A stretch of DNA of 5,441 bases from Pseudomonadota bacterium. Its GTDB lineage: Bacteria > Pseudomonadota > Alphaproteobacteria > Rhizobiales > Tepidamorphaceae. Made by a program: the position numbers and the translations under genes. The notes beneath the pieces are model-generated. The model searched no databases. It had not been told where the DNA came from and saw only the letters and a list, made by a program, of their open reading frames with translations. Below are positions 1 through 5,407 of this stretch, piece after piece. The DNA lies in the NCBI GenBank assembly GCA_023435545.1, contig JAEYRQ010000186.1:1-5441 (forward strand). The letters run 5' to 3'. Position 1 is the stretch's first letter, and each line of letters starts with the position of its first letter.

Positions 1-1
1 G

Positions 2-454
2 CCGAAACCTCCGCGAATGCCCGCCACCCCGCCGCCCGCGCCAAGGGCGGCGACCGCGATACGGCCACCCGCTCGCGAACCGGCGCTCCCCCCGCTGGAC
101 CGGAAGCTGACCCGTCGCATCGGCCGCGGCACACGCGCAGTCGATGCGTCCATCGATCTGCACGGACTGACCCAGCAGGAGGCGCACCACCGCCTGCTCG
201 CATTCCTCAAGGGTGCGCGTGCCGCCGGCCACAAGCTGGTGCTGGTCGTGACCGGCAAGGGGGAGGCAGAACCGCTCGCCGACTGGTGGGCGGAAGGCAG
301 CCGGGGCGTGCTGCGCCGCGCCGTGCCGGAGTGGCTGGCGACGCCCGCCTTCCGCCCGCTGGTGGTGGGATTCGAGCGCGCGCACCGGCATCGCGGCGGC
401 GAGGGCGCGATCTATGTCCAGCTTCGCCGCTCGGACCGCGAGCGCAGCCGATGA
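2..454 (+). CDS. Smr-domain protein (5' end probably outside the window)
   Basis: This is a small protein with a C-terminal Smr (MutS2 C-terminal-like) domain, a fold found in nucleic-acid nicking or ribosome-associated endonucleases. The substrate of this stand-alone branch cannot be told from sequence. Counting from the ATG at 17, residues 1-40 are a Pro/Ala/Arg-rich linker. The Smr signatures follow: IDLHGLTQQEA at 46-56, VTGKG at 78-82, RGVLRRAVPEWL at 96-107, and a C-terminal GGEGAIYVQLRR stretch at 127-138, the usual G-x-G-A-x-Y/V-x-L element. The frame stays open upstream of the ATG to the window edge (codons for P-K-P-P-R), and I recall rhizobial homologues having a longer N-terminus, so the true start is probably off the left edge. 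The ATG at 17 is an alternative giving 145 residues. The stop TGA shares bases with the next gene's ATG (ATGA), which implies co-translation. The domain call is firm; the start is uncertain. Confidence 0.87.
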   Translation, partial: PKPPRMPATPPPAPRAATAIRPPAREPALPPLDRKLTRRIGRGTRAVDASIDLHGLTQQEAHHRLLAFLKGARAAGHKLVLVVTGKGEAEPLADWWAEGSRGVLRRAVPEWLATPAFRPLVVGFERAHRHRGGEGAIYVQLRRSDRERSR

Positions 455-816
455 CGCCGTTCGGCGCCAGGCTGAGGGCGCTGCGCCAGGCCCGCGGGGT
501 GACCCTGTCGCGCATGGCCGCTGATCTCGACGTCTCGCCGGCCTATCTCTCCGCCCTCGAGCATGGCCGGCGCGGCAGACCGCCCTTCGCCTTCGTGCAG
601 CGGGTGATCGTCTACTTCAACGTCATCTGGGACGACGCGGAGGAGCTGGCGCGACTGGCCGAATTGTCGCATCCGCGTGTCGTCGTAGATACCTCCGGCC
701 TGTCGCCCGAGGCGACCGAACTCGCCAACCGCCTCGCCCGCGACATCTCCAGACTGACCCGCGAGCAGGCCTCCGACCTGCTCCAGCGCGTGAAACGCGA
801 GGTCGAGGGGCGGTGA
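451..816 (+). CDS. XRE-family helix-turn-helix transcriptional regulator
   Basis: This 121-residue protein is probably a cytoplasmic DNA-binding regulator. Residues 4-60 form a Cro/C1-type helix-turn-helix: GARLRALRQARGVTLSRMA at 5-23, then DLDVSPAYLSALEHGRR at 25-41, the classic 'S-x-x-Y-L-S-x-L-E-x-G' recognition-helix pattern. The second half (about 60-121) is predicted helical and charged, with LARLAEL at 67-73 and a C-terminal helix around 101-119, and may mediate dimerisation. No ligand or enzymatic domain is visible. The start was chosen at the ATG overlapping the Smr stop. The frame is open further upstream, but that stretch is read through the Smr gene in another frame and shows no HTH-family sequence. 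No strong Shine-Dalgarno precedes the ATG, which fits translational coupling. Pairing of an Smr gene with this type of small HTH gene is, as I recall, common in Rhizobiales. The target genes are unknown. Confidence 0.87.
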   Translation: MTPFGARLRALRQARGVTLSRMAADLDVSPAYLSALEHGRRGRPPFAFVQRVIVYFNVIWDDAEELARLAELSHPRVVVDTSGLSPEATELANRLARDISRLTREQASDLLQRVKREVEGR

Positions 817-873
817 AGGGCTGGCGCGTCGCCCGACAGCTCGCACCAACCTCGCTTCAGCCACGCCGGTGCG

Positions 874-892
874 CCCCGGACTCGATCCGGGG
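874..892. terminator. Possible bidirectional terminator hairpin, left arm of repeat
   Basis: This is a perfect 7-bp inverted repeat, CCCCGGA / TCCGGGG, with a 5-nt loop (ctcga), 57 bp after the HTH stop. It could end transcription of the Smr-HTH pair or block read-through from hslU. No T-tract follows on either strand, so it is not a canonical intrinsic terminator. It may simply be part of the repeat element. Confidence 0.25.
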
Positions 893-947
893 ACCAGCCG
901 GCAGCGCCGATTCCTCGACCGTCCAGGGTCCCGGCGCCGATGGCTTG

Positions 948-968
948 GTCCCGGGTCAGGCCCGGGAC
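948..968. terminator. Possible bidirectional terminator hairpin, right arm of repeat
   Basis: This is a perfect 8-bp inverted repeat, GTCCCGGG / CCCGGGAC, with a 5-nt loop (tcagg), about 60 bp beyond the hslU stop on the minus strand. Its position mirrors that of the left hairpin relative to the opposite gene. No T-run follows, so a terminator role is inferred only from its location between convergent genes and its very stable stem. Confidence 0.27.
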
Positions 969-1028
969 GTGCGTCCAGGATGTGGCATCCGGCCGGGATG
1001 ACGCCGGTGGACGGAAGATCGACGGGTG

Positions 1029-2336
1029 CTACAGCACGTAGCGGCTGAGATCGGCGTTCTTCGCCAGGTCCCCGATGTGCTTCTGCACGTAGGCGCGGTC
1101 GACCACCACCGTCTGGCCGCTGCGGTCGGTGGCTTCGTAGGAGATCTCGTCGAGCACCCGCTCCATTACCGTCTGCAGGCGCCGCGCGCCGATGTTCTCG
1201 ACCGCCGCGTTCACCTCGACGGCGATATGGGCGATCTCCTCGATGGCGTCGTCGGTGATCTCCAGGCTGACGCCTTCGGTGCCCATCAAGGCGACATACT
1301 GCTTGATCAGGTTGGCCTCGGTCTCGGTGAGGATGCGGCGGAAGTCCTCCTCGGTCAGCGCCCTCAGCTCCACGCGGATCGGCAGGCGGCCCTGCAGTTC
1401 GGGCAAGAGGTCCGAGGGCTTGGCCACATGGAAGGCGCCCGAGGCGATGAACAGGATGTGGTCGGTCTTCACAGGCCCGTGCTTGGTCGACACGGTGGTG
1501 CCCTCGATCAGCGGCAGCAGGTCGCGCTGCACGCCCTCGCGGCTGACATCGGCGCCCATCCGCTCGGAGCGGGCGGTGATCTTGTCGATCTCGTCGAGGA
1601 ACACGATGCCGTGGTTCTCGGTCAGCCGGATCGCCTCCTGCACCACCTTCTCGTCGTCGAGCAGCTTGTCGGATTCCTCGGCGATCAAGAGCTCGTAGGA
1701 TTCACGGACGCTGACCCGGCGCGGCTTGGTCTGGCCGCCGAACGCCTTGCCCAGCATGTCGCCGAGATTGATCATGCCAACGGATGCCCCCGGCATGCCC
1801 GGCACGTCGAACTGCGGCATCGACAGGCTGGTCGGGCGCAATTCGATCTCGATCTCCTTGTCGTCGAGTTCGCCGGCCCTCAGCTTGCGGCGGAAGGATT
1901 CGCGCGTCTGCGGGCCGGCGCCGGGACCGACCAGCGCGTTCAGCACGCGCTCCTCGGCGCCCAGATGCGCCTTTGCTTCCACCTCCTTGCGGCGGCGGGC
2001 CCGCACCAGCCCGATGGCGGACTCGAGCAGGTCGCGGACGATCTGTTCGACGTCCCGGCCGACATAGCCGACCTCGGTGAACTTCGTCGCCTCGACCTTG
2101 ATGAACGGCGCGTCGGCGAGCTTGGCCAGCCGGCGCGAGATCTCGGTCTTGCCGACGCCGGTCGGCCCGATCATCAGGATGTTCTTCGGCAGAACCTCCT
2201 CGCGCAGCGTCTCGTCGAGCTGTTGGCGGCGCCAGCGGTTGCGGAGCGCAATGGCGACCGCGCGCTTGGCGTCGCGCTGGCCGACGATATAGCGGTCGAG
2301 TTCGGAAACGATCTCGCGGGGGGAGAAATCGGTCAT
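1029..2336 (-). CDS. hslU: HslU, ATPase/unfoldase subunit of the HslVU (ClpYQ) protease
   Basis: HslU is the AAA+ unfoldase of the HslVU protease: its ring hydrolyses ATP to unfold substrates and thread them into HslV in the cytoplasm. The 435-residue product is of normal family length and complete. Visible elements are the Walker A motif GPTGVGKT at 57-64, the pore loop GYVG at 90-93, the intermediate (I) domain at roughly 110-210, Walker B IVFLDEID at 244-251, the arginine-finger region GRLPIR at 316-321, sensor-2 region GARRL at 383-387, and the C-terminal tail LSRYVL, which in the family docks into HslV and activates it. The ATG at 2336 was chosen because it overlaps the acetyltransferase stop (ATGA), has GAGG four bases upstream, and gives the canonical N-terminus [19 protein letters not shown]. 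The frame continues upstream only as a shadow of the acetyltransferase gene. It is last in an hslV-GNAT-hslU operon, and its expression probably depends on the hslV promoter. Confidence 0.98.
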   Translation of the reverse strand: MTDFSPREIVSELDRYIVGQRDAKRAVAIALRNRWRRQQLDETLREEVLPKNILMIGPTGVGKTEISRRLAKLADAPFIKVEATKFTEVGYVGRDVEQIVRDLLESAIGLVRARRRKEVEAKAHLGAEERVLNALVGPGAGPQTRESFRRKLRAGELDDKEIEIELRPTSLSMPQFDVPGMPGASVGMINLGDMLGKAFGGQTKPRRVSVRESYELLIAEESDKLLDDEKVVQEAIRLTENHGIVFLDEIDKITARSERMGADVSREGVQRDLLPLIEGTTVSTKHGPVKTDHILFIASGAFHVAKPSDLLPELQGRLPIRVELRALTEEDFRRILTETEANLIKQYVALMGTEGVSLEITDDAIEEIAHIAVEVNAAVENIGARRLQTVMERVLDEISYEATDRSGQTVVVDRAYVQKHIGDLAKNADLSRYVL

Positions 2337-2872
2337 GTCGCCTCGTTGGCGTTGGGATCGTACTGCATGATCAGCGTGTCGCCGGTCCGGCCCTGAAGAT
2401 GAGGGACCGGCCGGAATCCGGCCTTGGAATAGGCCCGCACCGCCCGCGCGTTGGCGAGGTCCGGGTCGATGATGATCGTCGCGTAGCCCTGTACGAACAG
2501 GCCGCGCGCAAATCCTGCGAGCGCCGCCGAGCCGATGCCCTGCGACAGCAGGTCTTCCTCGCCGATCGACAGATCGACGCCGACCGCGTCGGCGGGAAGC
2601 TCCCCGAGCCACGGATGGTCGGCAATCCAGGTCTCGTTCTGGTGGTGGCCGATGAACCAGCACTGGATGTAGCCGACCGGCCTGCCGTCAAGGGAGATGA
2701 TGAACGGCCTCGTGGTGTCGCGGCCTTCCACCATGTCGCGGATGTAGCCGAACTCCTCCTCCGGGTCGCCCCACCACTCGCGGACATGCGGTGCTTCCAG
2801 CCAGGCGCGCATCAGCCCGTAATGCTCAGGACCGAGCGGCAGGAACTCCATCAGTTCCGTCTCAGTCTGCAT
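2333..2872 (-). CDS. GNAT-family N-acetyltransferase, AAC(6')-like
   Basis: This 179-residue acetyl-CoA-dependent transferase is of the GNAT fold. Its layout resembles the aminoglycoside 6'-N-acetyltransferase branch: an acceptor-side motif HVREWW at 29-34, GYIQCW at 67-72, then [20 protein letters not shown] (97-116) containing the Q-G-x-G-S pyrophosphate-binding loop, and [13 protein letters not shown] at 141-153 (motif B). The C-terminal strand is DTLIMQYD. The acceptor is unknown. Homology to AAC(6') enzymes does not by itself imply antibiotic resistance, and a metabolite or protein acceptor is equally likely. Start choice: the ATG at 2872 overlaps the hslV end by 11 bp. An internal ATG at 2851 (172 residues), preceded by GAGACGGA, is a credible alternative. 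The open frame extends upstream to 3058, but only as a shadow of hslV. The stop overlaps the hslU ATG by four bases, so all three genes are translationally linked. Confidence 0.9.
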   Translation of the reverse strand: MQTETELMEFLPLGPEHYGLMRAWLEAPHVREWWGDPEEEFGYIRDMVEGRDTTRPFIISLDGRPVGYIQCWFIGHHQNETWIADHPWLGELPADAVGVDLSIGEEDLLSQGIGSAALAGFARGLFVQGYATIIIDPDLANARAVRAYSKAGFRPVPHLQGRTGDTLIMQYDPNANEAT

Positions 2873-3419
2873 CGAGCGCTTCGACGATGATCCGGTCGTT
2901 GGTGTAGATGCAGATCTCTGCCGCAATCGCCATCGCCTTGCGGGCGATCGCCTCTGCATCGAGATCGCTGTCGGCCAGCGCCCGGGCCGCGGCCAGCGCG
3001 TAGTTGCCGCCCGACCCGATCGCCGCCAGCCCGTTCTCCGGCTCCAGCACGTCGCCATTGCCGGTGACGACCAGGCTCACATCCTTGTCGGCGACGATCA
3101 TCTTCGCCTGCAGGTGCCGGAGATAGCGGTCGGTACGCCAGTCCTTGGCGAGCTCGACGGCGGCACGCATCAGGTTGCCCGGATACTGTTCGAGCTTCTT
3201 CTCCAGCCGCTCGAACAGGGTGAAGGCATCCGCCGTCGCCCCGGCGAAGCCGGAGATCACGTCGCCGCCGCCGATCCGGCGGACCTTGCGCGCGGTGAGC
3301 TTCATCACCGTGTCGCCGACCGACACCTGTCCGTCGCCGGCGATCACCACCTTATCCCCCTTGCGCACCGACAGGATCGTCGTCGCGTGCCATTGGGCGT
3401 TGTTCTGGCTGGAACTCAT
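2862..3419 (-). CDS. hslV: HslV, peptidase subunit of the HslVU (ClpQ) protease
   Basis: HslV is the threonine peptidase of HslVU, a proteasome beta-type fold assembling as a two-ring dodecamer in the cytoplasm. The 185-residue product carries [20 protein letters not shown] near its start. By alignment with mature E. coli HslV, Thr13 is the N-terminal nucleophile, Asp29 and Lys45 correspond to D17 and K33, and GSGG at 135-138 holds the active-site serine. [17 protein letters not shown] (57-73) and [15 protein letters not shown] (87-101) are highly typical. Twelve residues precede Thr13, so the chain must be cleaved to become active. The ATG at 3419 was preferred to the GTG two codons upstream because AGGAG (minus strand, 3429-3425) sits five bases before the ATG and would collide with the GTG. 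It is first gene of the hslV-GNAT-hslU operon. The segment [10 protein letters not shown] departs from the usual MKGNxRKVRR of the family. Confidence 0.97.
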   Translation of the reverse strand: MSSSQNNAQWHATTILSVRKGDKVVIAGDGQVSVGDTVMKLTARKVRRIGGGDVISGFAGATADAFTLFERLEKKLEQYPGNLMRAAVELAKDWRTDRYLRHLQAKMIVADKDVSLVVTGNGDVLEPENGLAAIGSGGNYALAAARALADSDLDAEAIARKAMAIAAEICIYTNDRIIVEALDAD

Positions 3420-3424
3420 GGGCA

Positions 3425-3429
3425 CTCCT
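3425..3429 (-). promoter_or_regulatory. Shine-Dalgarno of hslV (decides the start)
   Basis: On the minus strand AGGAG lies five bases before the ATG at 3419. It overlaps the alternative upstream GTG codon (3425-3423), which makes that GTG an unlikely start and fixes HslV at 185 rather than 187 residues. Confidence 0.7.
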
Positions 3430-3433
3430 GCGG

Positions 3434-3449
3434 CCGGGGAAGGCCCCGG
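3434..3449 (-). promoter_or_regulatory. GC-rich hairpin in the hslV leader
   Basis: The hairpin is a perfect 6-bp stem, CCGGGG / CCCCGG, with a 4-nt loop, ending about four bases from the hslV Shine-Dalgarno. An alternative smaller stem, CCCC / GGGG around 3444-3455, uses one of the same arms, so the two are mutually exclusive. It lies within the predicted 5' leader if the upstream promoter candidate is real. It may influence mRNA stability or ribosome access. The E. coli hslVU (clpQY) mRNA is, as I recall, also reported to have a leader stem-loop that affects expression. The structure is seen directly; the function is inferred. Confidence 0.35.
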
Positions 3450-3469
3450 ACGGGGCTGGCCGCCCGCTC

Positions 3470-3497
3470 ATGTATGCGCTTCAGGCGGCGATTCAAC
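3470..3497 (-). promoter_or_regulatory. Candidate heat-shock (RpoH-type) promoter of hslV
   Basis: On the minus strand, GTTGAA (3497-3492) matches five of six bases of the CTTGAA -35 element of sigma-32 promoters. After a 12-nt spacer comes GCGCATACA (3479-3471), which partly matches the CCCCATnTA -10 element, keeping the CAT core. The spacing is about one base shorter than the E. coli range I recall. Transcription would start near 3463, giving a leader of roughly 44 nt before the hslV ATG. hslVU is a classical heat-shock operon, so the placement makes sense, but the match is imperfect. Confidence 0.35.
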
Positions 3498-3531
3498 GAG
3501 CGCGTGCCGGATCGGCCCGGACCGCGAGGGT

Positions 3532-3559
3532 CTGACAGCAGGGGTTTGGCTGGTATCGC
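3532..3559 (+). promoter_or_regulatory. Candidate sigma-70-type promoter of hisB
   Basis: CTGACA (3532-3537) matches TTGACA at five of six positions. It is followed, after 16 bases, by TATCGC (3554-3559), a poor -10 hexamer but preceded by TGG (3551-3553), the extended -10 signature TGn. This would start transcription near 3566, about 45 nt before the hisB ATG. A second AT-richer patch, TGATACAA at 3571-3578, lacks a well-spaced -35. The call rests on sequence pattern only. Confidence 0.3.
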
Positions 3560-3611
3560 GGGCGCGTGCCTGATACAACCCGCCACCTGTCTGAAAGAAG
3601 CAAGCCGACCC

Positions 3612-4238
3612 ATGAGCCCCGCCAAGAGCCCAGCAAAGGGCAAGGCCCGCGAAGCCAAGGTGTCCCGCAAGACCGCGGAGACCGACGTGACGGTCGCCGT
3701 CGCCGTCGACGGCGGGGGTCGCGCCGACATCTCCACCGGGATCGGCTTCCTCGATCACATGCTGGAACTGCTCGCCCGCCATTCGCTGATCGACATCGAG
3801 GTGAAGGCCAAGGGCGATCTTCACGTCGACATGCACCACACCGCCGAGGATGTCGGCATCGTGCTCGGCCAGGCGCTTCGCGAGGCGCTCGGCGAGCGGC
3901 GCGGTATCGTCCGCTACGGCAGCGCTTATCTGCCGATGGACGAGACGCTGAGCCGGGTCTCCCTCGACCTCTCAGGCCGGCCGTTCCTCGTCTGGAAGGC
4001 ATCCTTCCCGACCCAGAAGGTCGGCGACCTCGACACCGCACTGTTCCGCGAGTGGTTCCCGGCCTTCGCCCAGAACGCGGGGATCACGCTGCATGCCGAA
4101 TGCCTCTACGGCGAGAATTCGCACCACATCGCCGAGAGCCTATTCAAGGGTCTGGCCCGCGCGCTCAGGCAGGCGGTGGCGGTCGATCCGCGCGAGGGTG
4201 GCCGGGTTCCCTCGACCAAGGGATCGCTGAAGGGCTAG
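3612..4238 (+). CDS. hisB: HisB, imidazoleglycerol-phosphate dehydratase
   Basis: HisB converts imidazole-glycerol phosphate to imidazole-acetol phosphate in histidine biosynthesis; it is a metal-dependent enzyme of the cytoplasm. The 208-residue product carries all the hallmark motifs: GIGFLDHML at 43-51, [10 protein letters not shown] at 73-82, YLPMDE at 106-111, [19 protein letters not shown] at 168-186 and PSTKGSLKG at the C-terminus. The histidine-rich clusters at 75-76 and 171-172 are the metal ligands. It is monofunctional, without the histidinol-phosphatase domain fused in enteric HisB. The conserved body begins at about residue 18 (SRKTAETDV), preceded by a basic Lys/Ala/Pro tail, [20 protein letters not shown] at 3660 (codon 17) would give 192 residues, nearer the usual length, but the ATG at 3612 is preceded by a purine-rich GAAAGAAG 11 bases upstream and is preferred. 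It is first gene of the hisB-DUF2628-hisH run. Confidence 0.97.
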   Translation: MSPAKSPAKGKAREAKVSRKTAETDVTVAVAVDGGGRADISTGIGFLDHMLELLARHSLIDIEVKAKGDLHVDMHHTAEDVGIVLGQALREALGERRGIVRYGSAYLPMDETLSRVSLDLSGRPFLVWKASFPTQKVGDLDTALFREWFPAFAQNAGITLHAECLYGENSHHIAESLFKGLARALRQAVAVDPREGGRVPSTKGSLKG

Positions 4239-4247
4239 GATGCGGCG

Positions 4248-4742
4248 ATGAAGGTGTTCACCGTGCACGAGCCGCCGACGCCCGGAGAGGGCTCCAGCCG
4301 CTTCGACCAGATCGCCTTCGTCAAGGAAGGGTTCTCCTGGCCGGCGCTGTTCTTCCCCTTCATCTGGGTGCTGTGGCACCGGATGTGGTGGGTGCTGCTC
4401 GGCTGGCTGGCTGTGGCGGTCGCGACGACGCTTGTCGCCGAACTCGTGCCGGAGACCGACACCGCCGTCGGCGTGTTCTCGGTGCTGTTCACCCTCTGGT
4501 TCGCGCTGGAGGCGAACGGCCTCAGGCGCTGGAGCCTGGAGCAGAAGGGTTGGCGGATGGTGGGCGTTGCCGCCGGCCGCGACATCGTCGAGGCAGAGCA
4601 GTCCTACTTCCGGCGGCACGAGCAGGGTCTGCGGACGACCGGCCCGGCACAGGCCCGGGTTCCGGCGGTCCGGCCGAATGCCCCCGCCAGGGGCGGCAGC
4701 GTGGCCGAGCCGGTGATCGGCGTCTTTCCGCACGCCAACTGA
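4248..4742 (+). CDS. DUF2628 family small membrane protein
   Basis: This 164-residue protein of unknown function resembles the DUF2628 family, a conserved rhizobial companion of histidine genes as I recall. It starts [10 protein letters not shown]. Residues 19-31 contain [13 protein letters not shown], the typical entry into the domain. A strongly hydrophobic, tryptophan-rich segment then runs from 32 to about 67 (W31, W40, W43, W47, W48, W53), probably one or two membrane passes. Another hydrophobic segment lies at about 73-88 ([16 protein letters not shown]), followed by [24 protein letters not shown], the usual family end of the membrane domain. The last 50 or so residues are polar with a Pro/Ala/Arg-rich linker (131-150) and a short conserved-looking tail [14 protein letters not shown]. 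No signal peptide or catalytic motif is visible. It starts nine bases after the hisB stop, with AGGA (4237-4240) overlapping that stop as the ribosome-binding site, so it is co-transcribed with hisB and hisH. Its role is unknown. Confidence 0.85.
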   Translation: MKVFTVHEPPTPGEGSSRFDQIAFVKEGFSWPALFFPFIWVLWHRMWWVLLGWLAVAVATTLVAELVPETDTAVGVFSVLFTLWFALEANGLRRWSLEQKGWRMVGVAAGRDIVEAEQSYFRRHEQGLRTTGPAQARVPAVRPNAPARGGSVAEPVIGVFPHAN

Positions 4743-4756
4743 AGACTGAAACGTTC

Positions 4757-5407
4757 ATGCGCATCGCCATCATCGACTACGGCTCCGGCAATTTGCGCTC
4801 GGCCGAGAAGGCTTTCGAGCGCGCCGCGCGCGAGCGCGACCTCTCCTCCGAGATCCGCGTGACCGACGATCCCGAGATCGTCCGCCGCTCCGACCGAATC
4901 GTGCTGCCCGGGGTCGGCGCCTTCGCAGACTGCCGGCGGGGCCTCGAGCGGGTCGAGGGCCTGGGCGAAGCGGTCGTCGAGATGGTCGAGGAGAAGGGCC
5001 GCCCGTTCCTCGGCATTTGCGTCGGCATGCAGCTGATGGCCGAGCGCGGCCTCGAGTACGAGACCTCCGAGGGGTTCGGCTGGATCGCCGGCGACGTGGT
5101 GAAGGTCGATCCGTCCGACCCGGCGCTGAAGATCCCGCATATGGGCTGGAACACGCTGAACCTGCGCGCCGAACATCCGCTGCTGGCCGGCATTCCGACC
5201 GGCGATGACGGCCTGCACGCCTATTTCGTCCACTCCTACCACCTCGCCGCCGCCGACCCAGGCGACGTCGTCGCCGAGGCCGACTATGGTGGGCCGGTCA
5301 CTGCCTTCGTCGCGCGCGGCAATGTGGCCGGCACCCAGTTCCACCCGGAGAAGAGCCAGAAGCTCGGCCTCGCGCTGATCGGGAATTTCCTCAAGTGGGC
5401 GCCGTGA
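4757..5407 (+). CDS. hisH: HisH, glutamine amidotransferase subunit of imidazole glycerol phosphate synthase
   Basis: HisH hydrolyses glutamine and channels ammonia to HisF, which makes imidazole-glycerol phosphate (the HisB substrate) and AICAR. It is a cytoplasmic class-I glutamine amidotransferase. The 216-residue protein is full length: [20 protein letters not shown] at 1-20, the oxyanion-loop segment PGVGAF at 51-56, the nucleophile elbow GICVGMQL with Cys88, HMGWNTL at 128-134, YFVHSYH at 156-162, and the rest of the triad in [10 protein letters not shown] (His196, Glu198). All catalytic residues are present. The ATG at 4757 was chosen because it gives the family N-terminus exactly. The frame is open far upstream, but only as a shadow of the DUF2628 and hisB genes. 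The gap to the previous stop is 14 bases with no strong Shine-Dalgarno (only a weak GAAG). hisA and hisF, the usual next genes, would lie beyond the right edge. Confidence 0.97.
   Translation: MRIAIIDYGSGNLRSAEKAFERAARERDLSSEIRVTDDPEIVRRSDRIVLPGVGAFADCRRGLERVEGLGEAVVEMVEEKGRPFLGICVGMQLMAERGLEYETSEGFGWIAGDVVKVDPSDPALKIPHMGWNTLNLRAEHPLLAGIPTGDDGLHAYFVHSYHLAAADPGDVVAEADYGGPVTAFVARGNVAGTQFHPEKSQKLGLALIGNFLKWAP

Larger units (their letters stand above)
872..1000. repeat. Palindromic intergenic repeat element between convergent genes
   Basis: The gap between the HTH gene and hslU is filled by a compound palindromic sequence. It holds two perfect hairpins (874-892 and 948-968) that are rough inverted copies of each other: the right hairpin with its GGCTTGGTCCC flank, read on the minus strand, resembles the left hairpin with its GGGGACCAGCC flank. 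It also has an internal 8-bp direct repeat GCGCCGAT (904-911 and 934-941) and a right-hand GGATG/CATCC stem (978-982 with 986-990). Read on the minus strand the right end gives CGTCATCCCGG followed by CCCGGG-rich arms, a style typical of dispersed intergenic repeats in Alphaproteobacteria (known class, from memory). A 9-bp direct repeat ACGCCGGTG brackets it at 863-871 and 1001-1009. The exact borders are an inference from that bracket. Whether it is dispersed in this genome cannot be seen here. Confidence 0.6.
3420..3611. other. Divergent intergenic control region between hslV and hisB
   Basis: These 192 bp separate two divergent operons and should contain both promoters. From left to right it holds the hslV Shine-Dalgarno, a leader hairpin, a heat-shock-like promoter on the minus strand, a small imperfect hairpin at 3518-3534 (CGGACC/GGTCTG, one G-U pair), and a sigma-70-like promoter candidate facing hisB. 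I see no tRNA, no attenuator-style leader peptide with consecutive His codons, and no T-box or riboswitch. Confidence 0.6.

Noticed and set aside
813..1001. A 62-codon frame in the HTH-hslU gap
   Set aside because: It reads through the palindromic repeat element, has no family resemblance, and is composed of repeat-derived Gly/Pro/Arg codons.
1026..2396. A 456-codon open frame on the + strand opposite hslU
   Set aside because: It lies fully antisense to a textbook hslU. Its translation is low-complexity, rich in His, Leu, Val, Ala and Asp, as expected from the complement of GC-rich codons, and shows no domain.
2337..2663. N-terminal extension of HslU to an upstream start at 2663
   Set aside because: The extra 109 residues are an out-of-frame reading of the acetyltransferase gene; the ATG at 2336 gives the exact family N-terminus and length.
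2333..2872. Calling the GNAT gene an aminoglycoside resistance gene
   Set aside because: The layout is AAC(6')-like, but the chromosomal housekeeping context and lack of mobile features do not support a resistance role; substrate cannot be read from sequence.
3566..4756. Long + strand open frame running through hisB and DUF2628 into hisH
   Set aside because: Only the part from 4757 encodes HisH. The upstream portion is an Arg/Gly-rich out-of-frame reading of two real genes, not an N-terminal fusion.
4604..5344. A 246-codon minus-strand open frame opposite hisH
   Set aside because: It is antisense to a complete hisH with all catalytic motifs; the stop-free frame follows from codon bias.
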